Assembly: GCA_002841405.1 (NCBI GenBank)
Contig: PGZR01000001.1
Span: 1 to 64,000 of the forward strand
DNA length: 64,000 bases
Origin: Firmicutes bacterium HGW-Firmicutes-4
GTDB lineage: Bacteria; Bacillota; Clostridia; Eubacteriales; Eubacteriaceae
Reading direction: 5' to 3'
The notes beneath the pieces are model-generated. The model had not been told where the DNA came from and did not search any database. It worked only from the letters and a program-made list of their open reading frames with translations. Position numbers and translations under genes: made by a program. Positions within the stretch are counted from its first letter, which is position 1; the number at the start of each line of letters is the position of its first letter. Shown here piece by piece: positions 17,660 to 26,283 of this stretch.

Positions 17660-19054
17660 TTATCTCATTAAATGGATCGCTTCGCCTTTGACGGCGTGGG
17701 CGGCTTCCATTAGGGCTTCGCCGACGGTGGGGTGGGCATGGATGGTGGACATCAGCTCGGCCACCGTTGCTTCCAGGCGAATCGCCAAGGCCCCTTCGAC
17801 AATCAGGTCGGTGGCCCGGGGACCGGCCATGTGCAGACCTAAAATTTCGCCGGTAGCAGCATCGGTAACGTATTTGACCACCCCGGTGGTTTCGCCCATG
17901 ATCATCGCTTTGCCATTGACAGCCATCGGAAAATTCCCGACTTTCACTTCATAGCCCTGATCTCTGGCCTGAGCCTCGGTCAACCCGACGCTGGCCAGTT
18001 CTGGTTTGGTATAGACGCAATAGGGAATAGTTTTAAAATCAATTTGCGATTTTATTCCCATAATGGTTTCAACCGCCACAATTCCTTCGGCCGATGCCAC
18101 ATGGGCAAGCATCACACCGCCATTGCAATCGCCCACCGCAAAAATATTACGTTTATTGGTCTGCATTTTTTGATTGACTTTAATGGCCCCTCTTGCAGTT
18201 TCAACGCCGACCTTATCCAGTTCCAATGTATCAAGCACAGGTTTTCGACCCACTGAGAGCAACACTTTTTGAGATGTAATAATTTTTTCCCCTGCTTCTG
18301 AACTGGTTGTAACCGCTAACCCTTCGGGTCCTTCCTGAATTGATTCGACCTTTGTTCTGATAAAAATTTCGACTCCCTCTTTAAGCAATTTCGCTTTCAA
18401 AGGTTTAACGATATCCTGGTCCATATTGGCCACAATTTCCGGTAACATTTCAATGATCGTAACCTTGCATCCAAAGGCATTATAGACACTGGCAAATTCA
18501 CAACCAATGACGCCGCCGCCAATGATACACATGCTAGCTGGAACAGCTTCCAATGACAAGGCCGCGTCGCTGGTGATCACATCCTGATGATCAGACCCTG
18601 GGATCGGCGGAATCACCGGTTTTGAACCGCTGGCAATGATGGCAAAATCAAAATCGACAACCATTGTTTGATCTTTATTTTCGGTGATGACCTTAATTTG
18701 ATGATCGTTAAGAAAAACACCAGTTCCCATTATTTTAGTAACGCTGTTATTCTTTAATAAGCCATTGACACCGGCAACCAATTTTTTGACAATTTTGGTT
18801 TTCCGGGCCTGTAGTTTTGTCCAGTTAGCTTCATAACCTGAAATTGAGATGCCCAGCTCTTTGGCATCATTTTCAAGGGCATCAATCAGTTCGGTGGTAT
18901 GTAGCAGCACCTTTGTGGGAATACATCCGACATTGAGACAGGTCCCACCTAAGTATTTGTTTTCAACCAGGGTCACCTCAGCGCCTAACTGAGCCGCCCG
19001 GATGGCCGCTACATATCCTCCCGGCCCTCCTCCTAATATTACAATCTTCATCAT
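17660..19054 (-). CDS. acoL: Dihydrolipoamide dehydrogenase of the acetoin dehydrogenase complex (E3)
   Basis: FAD enzyme that reoxidises the reduced lipoyl group of the E2 protein and passes electrons to NAD+. The 464-residue product starts with the FAD-binding VILGGGPGGYVAA, has the redox-active disulfide in GGTCLNVGCIPTK (near residue 40), the NAD-binding CIIGGGVIGCEFA, the FAD motif FAVGDCNGGVMLAHVA, and the C-terminal active-site base in TIHAHPTVGEALMEA. ATG 19054 (or the adjacent ATG 19051) follows GGAGG by 5-8 bases; the open frame to 19093 is not likely to be translated. It is the last gene of the operon. The whole system converts acetoin plus CoA to acetyl-CoA plus acetaldehyde. Confidence 0.93.
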   Translation of the reverse strand: MMKIVILGGGPGGYVAAIRAAQLGAEVTLVENKYLGGTCLNVGCIPTKVLLHTTELIDALENDAKELGISISGYEANWTKLQARKTKIVKKLVAGVNGLLKNNSVTKIMGTGVFLNDHQIKVITENKDQTMVVDFDFAIIASGSKPVIPPIPGSDHQDVITSDAALSLEAVPASMCIIGGGVIGCEFASVYNAFGCKVTIIEMLPEIVANMDQDIVKPLKAKLLKEGVEIFIRTKVESIQEGPEGLAVTTSSEAGEKIITSQKVLLSVGRKPVLDTLELDKVGVETARGAIKVNQKMQTNKRNIFAVGDCNGGVMLAHVASAEGIVAVETIMGIKSQIDFKTIPYCVYTKPELASVGLTEAQARDQGYEVKVGNFPMAVNGKAMIMGETTGVVKYVTDAATGEILGLHMAGPRATDLIVEGALAIRLEATVAELMSTIHAHPTVGEALMEAAHAVKGEAIHLMR

Positions 19055-19064
19055 TTTGCCTCCA

Positions 19065-20381
19065 TTACAATAACAACAATCCGGGTTTTTCAATCAGCTC
19101 TTTTAATCTGGCCACAAACTGAGCCGCTACTGAACCGTCCACCACCCGATGATCAGCCGTCAAGCTGAGGTTCATCATTGGTTTAATAACTACCTGTCCA
19201 TCAACTACCATGGGGGTGTCCATGATGGAATTAACTCCCAATATGGCAACCTCGGGCTGATTGATGATCGGCGTAAAGGATTCCATCCCAAACATACCGA
19301 TATTGGTAATGGTAAAGGTTCCCCCGGTAATTTCATCGGTTCCCAGTTCATTGTTTCTGGCCTTTTCTGCCAAAGCCTTAATTTCAGTCGAAATCGCGCC
19401 CAGCTCTTTTTTGTTGGCATATTTCAGTACCGGGACAATCAGTCCATCAGTTAGAGCCACAGCCACCCCAATATTTACATAATTTCGGGTCACAATGTCG
19501 GTGCCCACAATCGAGCTGTTCAGCAAGGGGAATTCCAACAAGGCTTTAGCTAATACCTTCACCAGAATATCGGTATAGGTTATTTTGGCAGTGCTTTTTA
19601 ATTCTTCTCGGAGCTGTTTCATCGCGGTGGTATCAACCCGTTGGTTGTAATTAACCGTGGCGGAGGTTTCCTGACTGGCGGACATCCGACTGGCAATAAT
19701 TTTACGCATCGCTGACATCGGCCTGGTGAAGTCCTGAGGGTCGGCAAATTTCAGGAAGTCGGCGTTTTGTTTAAAGTCCAGTACATCGGCCTTCATAATC
19801 CGCCCGTCCTTGTGAATCTGAGACGGATCAATGCCCAAACCGGCGGCAATAACCCCAGCCGTTGGAGATATTTTCGGCGGGGCAGTTTTTGCTTTTTCGG
19901 CAAATGCGGTAACATCTTGTTCGGTAATGGCGCCCTGAGGACCGGTACCGGGCACCTGAGAAATATCGATGTTTAAATCAGCGGCTATTTTTTTTGTTCG
20001 GGCGGAAGCTTTGACACGGCCGCCGGCTGCCGGTTGGGGCGAAGCCTGCTCGGTCTTTGGCAGTTCGGCAGCTGGCTGTTCCGCAGTGACCACTGGGCTG
20101 GCTGCGGTCTTTTCGGATTCTGCCAGCAGAGCTGAAATATCTTCGTCAGCCTTTCCGATAATAGCAATTGGTTTTAGCACCTCCACGGTGCCCTCTAAAA
20201 CCAATATCTTTCTGATAATTCCTTCTCCCGGTGATTCAAATTCTTTGGTTATTTTATCTGTTTCCACATCAAAAATAATTTCACCCATCTCAACGCCGTC
20301 GCCCTCTGCTTTTCGCCAATTGGCAATGTTCCCTTCGGTCATCGTCAGCCCAAGCTTGGGCATCACTAAAAACTTAGCCAT
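19065..20381 (-). CDS. acoC: Dihydrolipoamide acetyltransferase of the acetoin dehydrogenase complex (E2)
   Basis: Core of the complex; the lipoyl arm receives the acetyl group from E1 and passes it to CoA. A lipoyl domain covers residues 1-80 with lysine 43 in VETDKITKE as the expected lipoylation site. An Ala/Pro/Glu-rich linker follows. Two peripheral subunit-binding-like modules then appear (KASARTKKIAADL near 125, and SPTAGVIAAGLGIDPSQI near 175), which bind E1/E3. The catalytic acyltransferase domain has NYNQRV, the conserved TNIGMFG, and ADHRVVDGSVAA with His 411 and Asp 415. GGAGG ribosome binding site 8 bases before the ATG. acoL follows with a 10-base gap. Confidence 0.93.
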   Translation of the reverse strand: MAKFLVMPKLGLTMTEGNIANWRKAEGDGVEMGEIIFDVETDKITKEFESPGEGIIRKILVLEGTVEVLKPIAIIGKADEDISALLAESEKTAASPVVTAEQPAAELPKTEQASPQPAAGGRVKASARTKKIAADLNIDISQVPGTGPQGAITEQDVTAFAEKAKTAPPKISPTAGVIAAGLGIDPSQIHKDGRIMKADVLDFKQNADFLKFADPQDFTRPMSAMRKIIASRMSASQETSATVNYNQRVDTTAMKQLREELKSTAKITYTDILVKVLAKALLEFPLLNSSIVGTDIVTRNYVNIGVAVALTDGLIVPVLKYANKKELGAISTEIKALAEKARNNELGTDEITGGTFTITNIGMFGMESFTPIINQPEVAILGVNSIMDTPMVVDGQVVIKPMMNLSLTADHRVVDGSVAAQFVARLKELIEKPGLLLL

Positions 20382-20396
20382 AATGCAATCCTCCTT

Positions 20397-21398
20397 TTAT
20401 TCAGAAACCTTGAAAAATCCGTTTTTTTGTCCCACTTCGATGGCTTTTTTAACATCCACATGCCATGGCCCGTTCCGGCTGATTTTAAAGGTAAAGGTCT
20501 GATCCTGATGGAATTCGATTTCCCGTTCACCGTCCAGAGCAATGGTTCCCCGGCAATGGGTGGTCATCTCATATTTTTCATCAAAATTCAAAATCACCGG
20601 CTCACTGGTGCCAATCGGCAGAACGATCCCAGCCGCCATGGGGATCCGAATTTTGGGCGCATTGATATCAATGCTAACATAGGCGCCAAAGTCGTCAGCC
20701 TCGGTGATGATTGTTTTTCCCCCTACTACAGACGAAAAACCAATCGAAGCCGGATGACTGCGGGCCACAAATATTTTCTCGATATCCTCAACTTTCCAGA
20801 TGGCTCGGGATCCCACAAAGACATCCCGGGAAATCACCGCATCGATGAGGGCAATGTCCTTAAGCTGCCCCTCTGAGTATATCTCTATAATCTTATCTCT
20901 ATTTGAATAGACTTCTTTGTCAAATTTATGGGAAGCCACCACTGACGCGGCAATGCCGGCAATAGTCCCTTCGATCATGTCCGGATAGACATTGTTGGTA
21001 CCAGTGGAGATGGAAATCATTGGAATCTCTTTAATGTCTTTAGCCACCGCCCGATTGGTGCCATCTCCACCCAGGGTAACAATGCAACCTGCCTTTTTTT
21101 CATTCATCAATTGCACCGCCTTATAGGTATCTTCAACGGTGTCTTCCTTGTAAAAATCAAACACTTCAATCTCACATCTCAGCTCGCCGGAGGTTTTAAG
21201 CTTATCCTCCACCCGATATCCCATATTGTAGGGATCTGGCATCATATATATTTTTTTTACCCCATTCTGCTGGGCGCCCAAAATGATTCGCTCTACAATA
21301 TTAATCTTCTCGTTATTATCAATAACCGTTGCGTGAGAAACCAGTCGTCTGATGTCCTTTCCTGAAGCAGGATTGGCAATTATACCGATTGAATTCAT
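20397..21398 (-). CDS. acoX: AcoX family protein (NAD kinase-like)
   Basis: AcoX proteins are found with acetoin dehydrogenase genes and resemble ATP-NAD kinases; their exact role in acetoin catabolism is not settled. The product is 333 residues, opens with IGIIANPASGKDIRRLV, and has the kinase-fold GGDGTNRAVAKDI (near 130) and the STGTNNVYP nucleotide motif. This is the NAD kinase family core, with an AcoX-specific C-terminal part. Start supported by AGGTGG 9 bases before the ATG. The gene is separated from acoB by 115 bases containing a strong hairpin with T-run, so it may be expressed at a lower level than acoAB. Confidence 0.88.
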   Translation of the reverse strand: MNSIGIIANPASGKDIRRLVSHATVIDNNEKINIVERIILGAQQNGVKKIYMMPDPYNMGYRVEDKLKTSGELRCEIEVFDFYKEDTVEDTYKAVQLMNEKKAGCIVTLGGDGTNRAVAKDIKEIPMISISTGTNNVYPDMIEGTIAGIAASVVASHKFDKEVYSNRDKIIEIYSEGQLKDIALIDAVISRDVFVGSRAIWKVEDIEKIFVARSHPASIGFSSVVGGKTIITEADDFGAYVSIDINAPKIRIPMAAGIVLPIGTSEPVILNFDEKYEMTTHCRGTIALDGEREIEFHQDQTFTFKISRNGPWHVDVKKAIEVGQKNGFFKVSE

Positions 21399-21433
21399 AA
21401 GTCCACCACCTTTTTCTGTCTTTAGTATAAAAA

Positions 21434-21481
21434 GGTTCTGGAAATAATATCATCGCTTGTCACTCCATTATTTCCAAAACC
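21434..21481 (-). terminator. Hairpin with T-run inside the aco operon (acoB-acoX)
   Basis: On the minus strand a 15-bp stem (arms 21481-21467 and 21448-21434) has all bases paired, including one G-U pair, and is followed by TTTTTAT. The G-U pair only forms in the minus-strand RNA. It is an intrinsic terminator or 3' end stabiliser between acoB and acoX, with no obvious new promoter before acoX. Confidence 0.7.
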
Positions 21482-21513
21482 ATGGCACTTTCGGCCGGGT
21501 CAATTAATTTAGG

Positions 21514-22485
21514 TTAAAATAAAGATTTTATCGCCTGAACCACATCGTCGGCATTTGGCAACACGTATGCTTCCAGATTACCGGAAAATGGAATTGGGGT
21601 ATTGAGGGCGCAAACCCGTTTGATCGGGGCGTCACACTCGTAGAAACATTCATCAGCAATGATGGCGGCCAGTTCTCCGGCATAGCTGCCCCGTTTTGCT
21701 TCTTCAGAGACAATCACAACCTTATGGGTTTTCTTAACCGATTCAAAGATGGCTTCCGTATCCAGTGGATAGAGCGATCGCAAATCGATAACTTCCACAT
21801 CAATCCCATCTTTTTCCAGTATTTCAGCTGCTTTGAGGGAATCATAAACCTGTTTACCGTAGGTGATAATGGTGACATCACTGCCTTCCCGTTTGATATT
21901 GGCTTTTCCTAAAGGAATCGGTTTGACCTCATCTTCAACCTGACCGGCAACCGCATACAGGGTTTTATTTTCAAGATAGATAACCGGATTATCATCATCG
22001 ATGGCCGTCAGCATTAAACCAATCGCATCCTGCGCGTTTGATGGATACACAACCTTAAGACCAGGAACATGTGTAAACCATGCTTCCAGTGATTGGGAAT
22101 GCTGGGCTGCGGCAGCTACGCCGCCGCCTGAAGGCAAACGCACCACCATCGGTAGTTTTAGTTTCCCACCGAACATGTAGCGCATTTTAGCAGCCTGATT
22201 GACCAACTGATCCATCCCAACTGTCGCAAAGTCTACAAACATCAACTCTGGAATCGGCCGTAAACCAACGGCTGCAGCACCGACAGCGGCACCGATGATG
22301 GCCCCTTCTGAGATCGGCGTATCACGGACTCTTTTTTCTCCGAATTCTTCAAATAATCCAGCTGTTACTCCAAAGCATCCACCAAAGAGACCAACATCTT
22401 CTCCGAAAATGAATACGTCGGGGTTTTCCAACATTTTTATCCGCATACCTTCTTTGATTCCTTGACCATAAGTGAGCTCTCTCAT
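21514..22485 (-). CDS. acoB: Acetoin dehydrogenase E1 component, beta subunit
   Basis: Forms the TPP-dependent E1 with AcoA and cleaves acetoin. The 323-residue product is a transketolase-type beta chain: TYGQGIKEGMRIKM, GEDVGLFGGCFG (conserved Glu in the TPP-activating GEDVG), RDTPISEGAIIGAAVGAA, and MRYMFGG near 110, with the C-terminal domain reading VEVIDLRSLYPLD. The start overlaps the end of acoA by 4 bases (ATGA), so the two subunits are translationally coupled. It is close to pyruvate dehydrogenase beta; the acoX-acoC-acoL neighbours make acetoin the likely substrate. Confidence 0.92.
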   Translation of the reverse strand: MRELTYGQGIKEGMRIKMLENPDVFIFGEDVGLFGGCFGVTAGLFEEFGEKRVRDTPISEGAIIGAAVGAAAVGLRPIPELMFVDFATVGMDQLVNQAAKMRYMFGGKLKLPMVVRLPSGGGVAAAAQHSQSLEAWFTHVPGLKVVYPSNAQDAIGLMLTAIDDDNPVIYLENKTLYAVAGQVEDEVKPIPLGKANIKREGSDVTIITYGKQVYDSLKAAEILEKDGIDVEVIDLRSLYPLDTEAIFESVKKTHKVVIVSEEAKRGSYAGELAAIIADECFYECDAPIKRVCALNTPIPFSGNLEAYVLPNADDVVQAIKSLF

Positions 22486-23468
22486 CTTGATCGTCCCTCC
22501 TCTACTATATCGGTGTAAACATCTTCAACAGCGGATGATACATCTGGGAATTTACTGGCCTGCGCAAAATCAACGGCTTCTTCAACGAGAGCATCAATTT
22601 TCGCATTGAGTTTGTCTATTTCGTCCTGTGTCATGACCTGATTTTCGAGCATATATTTTTCTAATCTGGGAATTGGATCTTTTTTCTTCCATTGTTCCAA
22701 TTCACCTTCTGGCCGATAGACGGTTGGATCGCCTTCGAAATGCCCACGCCAGCGATAGGTTTTGCATTCAATTAAGGTTGGTCCCTGACCTTTCCGGGCT
22801 CTGGCAACCGCTTCTGAAACGGCTTCATAAACGGCAAAGACATCATTTCCATCGACGGTAATACCGGGAATATTGTAAGACACTGCCCGCTGGGAGATGT
22901 CGGTGATGTTCTGATGCCGGGCCTGGCTCACGGAGATTCCGTAACCATTATTTTCGCAAACAAAGACCACCGGCAATTTCCAGGTACTGGCCAGATTCAA
23001 CCCTTCATGGAAGGTACTCTGGTTGGTGGAGGCATCACCAAAGAAACAGGCACACACCTGATCGGTACCCTTGTATTGAATTCCCAGTGCGGCACCGGTA
23101 GCAATATTATGGCCGGCCCCGACTATCCCATTAGCACCGAGGATACCCTTGGTTGCATCAGCAATATGCATCGATCCGCCCTTGCCTTTGCAATATCCGG
23201 TATCTTTTCCATAGAGTTCGGCCATCATGTATTTTAAATCGCCGCCCTTAGCAATAATATGTCCATGACCACGATGGGTACTGGTGATGAAGTCATCTTC
23301 CCGTAAACCTTCACAGACGCCAGTTGCAACTGCCTCTTCACCAATATAAAGATGAACGAATCCGCCAAACTGACCTTCAGCAAAAAGATTCAGGGCCCTA
23401 TTTTCGAACTTCCTGATTTTCACCATTTTTTCATACATTTCAATGATCGTTTCGTTTGAAATTTTCAA
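22482..23468 (-). CDS. acoA: Acetoin dehydrogenase E1 component, alpha subunit
   Basis: TPP-binding alpha subunit. 328 residues, with the conserved STHRGHGHIIAKG, CKGKGGSMHIAD, and the TPP motif GDASTNQSTFHEGLNLAS (GDG-type, ending at N). The YGISVSQARHQ and TYRWRGHFEGDP segments are typical of E1 alpha. The start is a TTG at 23466-23468, 7-8 bases after a strong GGAGG; no ATG is closer. First catalytic gene of the operon after two small genes. The gap to the preceding Lin0512-family gene is 58 bases. Confidence 0.92.
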   Translation of the reverse strand: MKISNETIIEMYEKMVKIRKFENRALNLFAEGQFGGFVHLYIGEEAVATGVCEGLREDDFITSTHRGHGHIIAKGGDLKYMMAELYGKDTGYCKGKGGSMHIADATKGILGANGIVGAGHNIATGAALGIQYKGTDQVCACFFGDASTNQSTFHEGLNLASTWKLPVVFVCENNGYGISVSQARHQNITDISQRAVSYNIPGITVDGNDVFAVYEAVSEAVARARKGQGPTLIECKTYRWRGHFEGDPTVYRPEGELEQWKKKDPIPRLEKYMLENQVMTQDEIDKLNAKIDALVEEAVDFAQASKFPDVSSAVEDVYTDIVEEGRSR

Positions 23469-23526
23469 AATATTTCCTCCTTCGTATCTGCTTTATTTGC
23501 ATGGAATTCTCCACGCATAGCGTGAT

Positions 23527-23895
23527 TTATACACTAACGGTTACGCATACAATGGCTGCTTCAATGGTATTATCGGTATCGCCAAAACCGGGAAAGAAAA
23601 GACCGGCGGTTGTTAATCCTCCTTTCTCTGCTTTAATACTTACCTTGCCCACCGGGAACAGTTTTTTCAGCTCCTCTGTGTCTAAATCCTCCGGCCTGGA
23701 CACGCCGATAATTGCCTCAATCATCATTTTTTCTTCGAGATTTTCTTCTGTTAACCCATGGATCTCATTCAGGCCAATCAAACAGCTTCTAGAAATGGCA
23801 TCTTTGATCGCTTTTCCAGCCGCTTTATTAACGTCCTGCCCATGAAAATCCATCCCCATTCCAAATTCAATGATAAACTTTTTGATAAGGCTCAC
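23527..23895 (-). CDS. Lin0512 family protein
   Basis: A conserved small protein (122 residues) of unknown biochemical role. It has the family hallmarks KKFIIEFGMGMDFHGQDVNKAA and AISRSCLIGL near the start, and the LTTAGLFFPGFGDTD segment near the end. No signal peptide or membrane segment. A strong ribosome binding site (GGAGGTGAG) precedes it. It sits between the DUF6506 gene and acoA in the acetoin operon and shares the sigma-54 promoter. In this position it could assist assembly or cofactor supply for the acetoin complex; that is inference only. Confidence 0.72.
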   Translation of the reverse strand: MSLIKKFIIEFGMGMDFHGQDVNKAAGKAIKDAISRSCLIGLNEIHGLTEENLEEKMMIEAIIGVSRPEDLDTEELKKLFPVGKVSIKAEKGGLTTAGLFFPGFGDTDNTIEAAIVCVTVSV

Positions 23896-23943
23896 CTCCT
23901 GACCTTTTCCACCTGTTAGTAATAACCAGTACTTACTGTTTTT

Positions 23944-24246
23944 CTAAAAAATTTCGTCTCCGCTTTTATTCTCCAGACCGGGGTGAATATCGAATCGAAC
24001 CACGCCGACCGCTGCTTTTCCTTTAACGGCTTCACTGATCATTGCCGTCCCCCGGTTTCCAAACCCACCACAGAGCTCGAAGGCGACCACCCCTTCGTCC
24101 ACTAGCTTCAGGGCTGTTTCAACCGCGGTTTCGTAGGACGAAACGCCTACTGAGATGAGGGTAACTTGTTCGGTTTCAACCACAGACCGGTGAATGGCCG
24201 GATCTGCATTGGGGGCAATAAAAATAAATGCTGCCTTTAATGCCAT
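23944..24246 (-). CDS. DUF6506-like small protein, first gene of the aco operon
   Basis: 100 residues, cytoplasmic, compact alpha/beta pattern: MALKAAFIFIAP, the ELCGGFGNRGTAMISEAV centre (a conserved Cys-Gly-Gly-Phe-Gly) and VGVVRFDIHPGL near the end. I recall this as the DUF6506 family, function unknown; the assignment is from pattern recognition only. It is the first gene after the -24/-12 promoter (24292-24309), with a GGAGG ribosome binding site. It and the next gene are not part of classical aco operons such as that of Bacillus, as far as I know. Confidence 0.65.
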   Translation of the reverse strand: MALKAAFIFIAPNADPAIHRSVVETEQVTLISVGVSSYETAVETALKLVDEGVVAFELCGGFGNRGTAMISEAVKGKAAVGVVRFDIHPGLENKSGDEIF

Positions 24247-24291
24247 AGCAAACCTCCTTGTTTTCGTTTATTGATGTGTATTGTATATTAG

Positions 24292-24309
24292 TAGCAATAT
24301 TCATGCCAG
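24292..24309 (-). promoter_or_regulatory. Sigma-54 (-24/-12) promoter of the acetoin operon
   Basis: On the minus strand it reads TGGCATG-AATA-TTGCT: GG and GC are exactly 12 bases apart, with one mismatch in the -24 box. The predicted start is near 24282, 36 bases before the DUF6506 ATG. The -24/-12 spacing is exact. Confidence 0.8.
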
Positions 24310-24410
24310 AATCTATGAAACTGCCATAAATTTAAACGTTTACTTAAACGGTGTTAATGTCCAATTTTGAACAGCTGCCAGGGCCGTTCTCAACAAATAG
24401 TTCTGTGATT

Positions 24411-24446
24411 AATTCTCATTATGAGAATTAGAGTCTCAATATGAGA
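24411..24446. promoter_or_regulatory. Candidate activator sites (UAS) upstream of the acetoin promoter
   Basis: Two copies of TCTCA-N3-TGAGA: 24414-24426 (inside a 19-bp palindrome 24411-24429) and 24434-24446. They lie about 130-165 bases upstream of the predicted transcription start, a usual distance for enhancer-binding activators. Similar 13-bp sites occur in front of the thiamine-precursor transporter promoter. Confidence 0.6.
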
Positions 24447-24448
24447 AA

Positions 24449-24472
24449 AGCAGTCTCAAAAATGAGACTGCT
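24449..24472 (-). terminator. Intrinsic terminator of the ABC transporter operon
   Basis: On the minus strand a perfect 10-bp stem (AGCAGTCTCA / TGAGACTGCT) with a TTTT loop is followed by TTTT. The stem also contains a TCTCA-N4-TGAGA pattern that resembles the activator sites next to it, so one stretch may do two jobs. Confidence 0.75.
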
Positions 24473-24575
24473 GTGGGTAGGCGGTTGATTACCGCCGCGA
24501 CAAGATTCTATTCTACTTGTGTTATTCAATCAGACTGATTCGGGTTGTCGGGGCGAACATTACTCGCCGCCGGAT

Positions 24576-25328
24576 TCACAAGCGCTTTAAAATATCGCTG
24601 CGCAGCTGCCGCAATGCCTCGGAGGTCATCATTTCCTGGGGACTGGCATGTTTAACCGGTACGATCATTTCTTCGACAATATGGGCCGGCGATCCGTTAA
24701 TGATATAAATCCGGTCAGATAAGAAAATGGCCTCGTCGATATCATGGGTAATAAATAACACTGAACCCTTTATTTTTTTTAATATCTCCAGCAGATACTC
24801 CTGCATCTTCAGCCGGGTAATGGCATCCAATCCGCCGAATGGTTCGTCAAGCAGCATGATTTCTTTTGAAAACATGGTCGTTCGCAACAGCGAAACCCGC
24901 TGTTTCATCCCACCGGACAATTGGACGGGATACTTTTCACCATCGTCTTCCAGCTGAAAAACTGGTAGCATCGCTTTGACCTTTTCGCGGGCTTCTTTTT
25001 TAGGAATTCCCCGGATTTCCAGGGGTAAGATACCATTATCAATGACGTTGCGCCAGGGTAGCAGCAGATCCTTCTGATACATATAACTGACCACCCCTGT
25101 TTTCCCGGTGACGTCTTTATCATTGACAACGACCTTGCCTGCTTCTGGGGTCAGCAGTCCGGCAATGACATTGAAAAGGGTGCTTTTCCCACAGCCACTG
25201 GGGCCAAGAATGGAAACAAACTCGCCCTGATTCAAATGAATATGAATGTCTTCAATAATGTTCTTATGGTTATATTCCTGGGTTACCCCGGCAACCTGGA
25301 GCACGCATTTACTGTGGCAGGTATTCAT
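24576..25328 (-). CDS. ABC transporter ATP-binding protein (ThiZ-like)
   Basis: ATPase subunit of an importer with the substrate-binding and permease genes upstream. Walker A is GPSGCGKST, the signature LSGGMKQRVSLLR, Walker B MLLDEPFGGLD, and the switch His in ITHDIDEAI. The chosen ATG overlaps the end of the substrate-binding gene by 20 bases, with GAGG about 9 bases in front. The subfamily is that of nitrate/sulfonate/hydroxymethylpyrimidine transporters; neighbours with a thiamine-binding protein and an NMT1-type binding protein suggest a thiamine precursor. The operon terminator is about 100 bases downstream. Confidence 0.88.
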   Translation of the reverse strand: MNTCHSKCVLQVAGVTQEYNHKNIIEDIHIHLNQGEFVSILGPSGCGKSTLFNVIAGLLTPEAGKVVVNDKDVTGKTGVVSYMYQKDLLLPWRNVIDNGILPLEIRGIPKKEAREKVKAMLPVFQLEDDGEKYPVQLSGGMKQRVSLLRTTMFSKEIMLLDEPFGGLDAITRLKMQEYLLEILKKIKGSVLFITHDIDEAIFLSDRIYIINGSPAHIVEEMIVPVKHASPQEMMTSEALRQLRSDILKRL

Positions 25329-26283
25329 TGGTAAAGGCCTCATCGGCATTAAGCTGGTTCTCCAGCAAGCCCTGGTCATACATCCATTTCCCATAGTTTT
25401 CCCAGATATCCAGACTCATGATGCCCCATTTTTCGGCATCACTCTGATATTCTCCCGCCAGATATTTTTGTGAAGCCACCGCCAGCTCGCGGTCAATTTC
25501 GGGGTTGTCGACCAATATTAGATCGGCGGCCGCTTCGGGATTTTCGATCGCATATTGATAGCCTTTGGTAACGGCTCGCAAGAATTTTTCAGCCGTTTCC
25601 GGATTCTTGGCCAGATAGTCTTCATTGGCAATAATCACCGGGGTATAGTAATCCAGGTTCTTATCGACATCCTGAAGTTTTATAAAATTTATCGGCTCAT
25701 TTTTAAGTTCGGCCGAGACGCCATCCCAACCGTAAAAGATCCAGGTGAAATCGACATGGTCTTTAACTGCGGTAAAATAGTCCATGGCTCCGACGTCGAC
25801 GATTTCCAACTTGCTAAAATCAGCTTTGGCACCTTCCATCAGTCCCTTAAGGGTTGCTACCTCCATAGGTGAACCCCAACCGCCGTATTTTTTTCCTTCA
25901 AAATCTTTAGGGCTGACAATATTACGGTCCGCCGGTGAGGCAAATCCAGAGGTGTTATGCTGGATAATAGCGGCAATGGCTTTGATTGGTAAGGGATTAG
26001 CCGCGGTTCTAGCATAGGTAACCTGTTCCTGGTAGCTGACGCCAAATTCCCCCTGTCCAGCAGCAATCAGATCGGCAGAGCCGCCTTCGCTTGGTTGAAT
26101 AATCTCTACGTCCAGTCCTTCTTCTTCAAAATAGCCCAGTTCCTGGGCCGCATATAAACCGGTATGATTGGTATTTGGAACCCAATCGAGAACGACCGTT
26201 ATTTTTTCATTTTGTTTTGTAGTACACCCGGTTAATCCGATCATCAATAAACCGACTAAAATAATTACAGCTTTCTTTTTCAT
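25309..26283 (-). CDS. ABC transporter substrate-binding lipoprotein (NMT1/THI5-like, ThiY-type)
   Basis: Lipoprotein of 324 residues with a type II signal (MKKKAVIILVGLLMIGLTGC), so it is tethered outside the cell membrane. The mature part starts VLDWVPNTNHTGLYAAQELGYFEEEGLDVEII, the signature of NMT1/THI5-type proteins that bind pyrimidine precursors of thiamine. A QPSEGGSADLIAAGQGEFGVSYQEQ segment follows. ATG 26283 overlaps the permease stop by 4 bases (ATGA) and has GGAGG upstream; the longer open frame up to 26463 is inside the permease gene. Ligand (HMP, formylaminopyrimidine or another) cannot be fixed from sequence. Neighbours support a thiamine precursor. Confidence 0.85.
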   Translation of the reverse strand: MKKKAVIILVGLLMIGLTGCTTKQNEKITVVLDWVPNTNHTGLYAAQELGYFEEEGLDVEIIQPSEGGSADLIAAGQGEFGVSYQEQVTYARTAANPLPIKAIAAIIQHNTSGFASPADRNIVSPKDFEGKKYGGWGSPMEVATLKGLMEGAKADFSKLEIVDVGAMDYFTAVKDHVDFTWIFYGWDGVSAELKNEPINFIKLQDVDKNLDYYTPVIIANEDYLAKNPETAEKFLRAVTKGYQYAIENPEAAADLILVDNPEIDRELAVASQKYLAGEYQSDAEKWGIMSLDIWENYGKWMYDQGLLENQLNADEAFTNEYLPQ

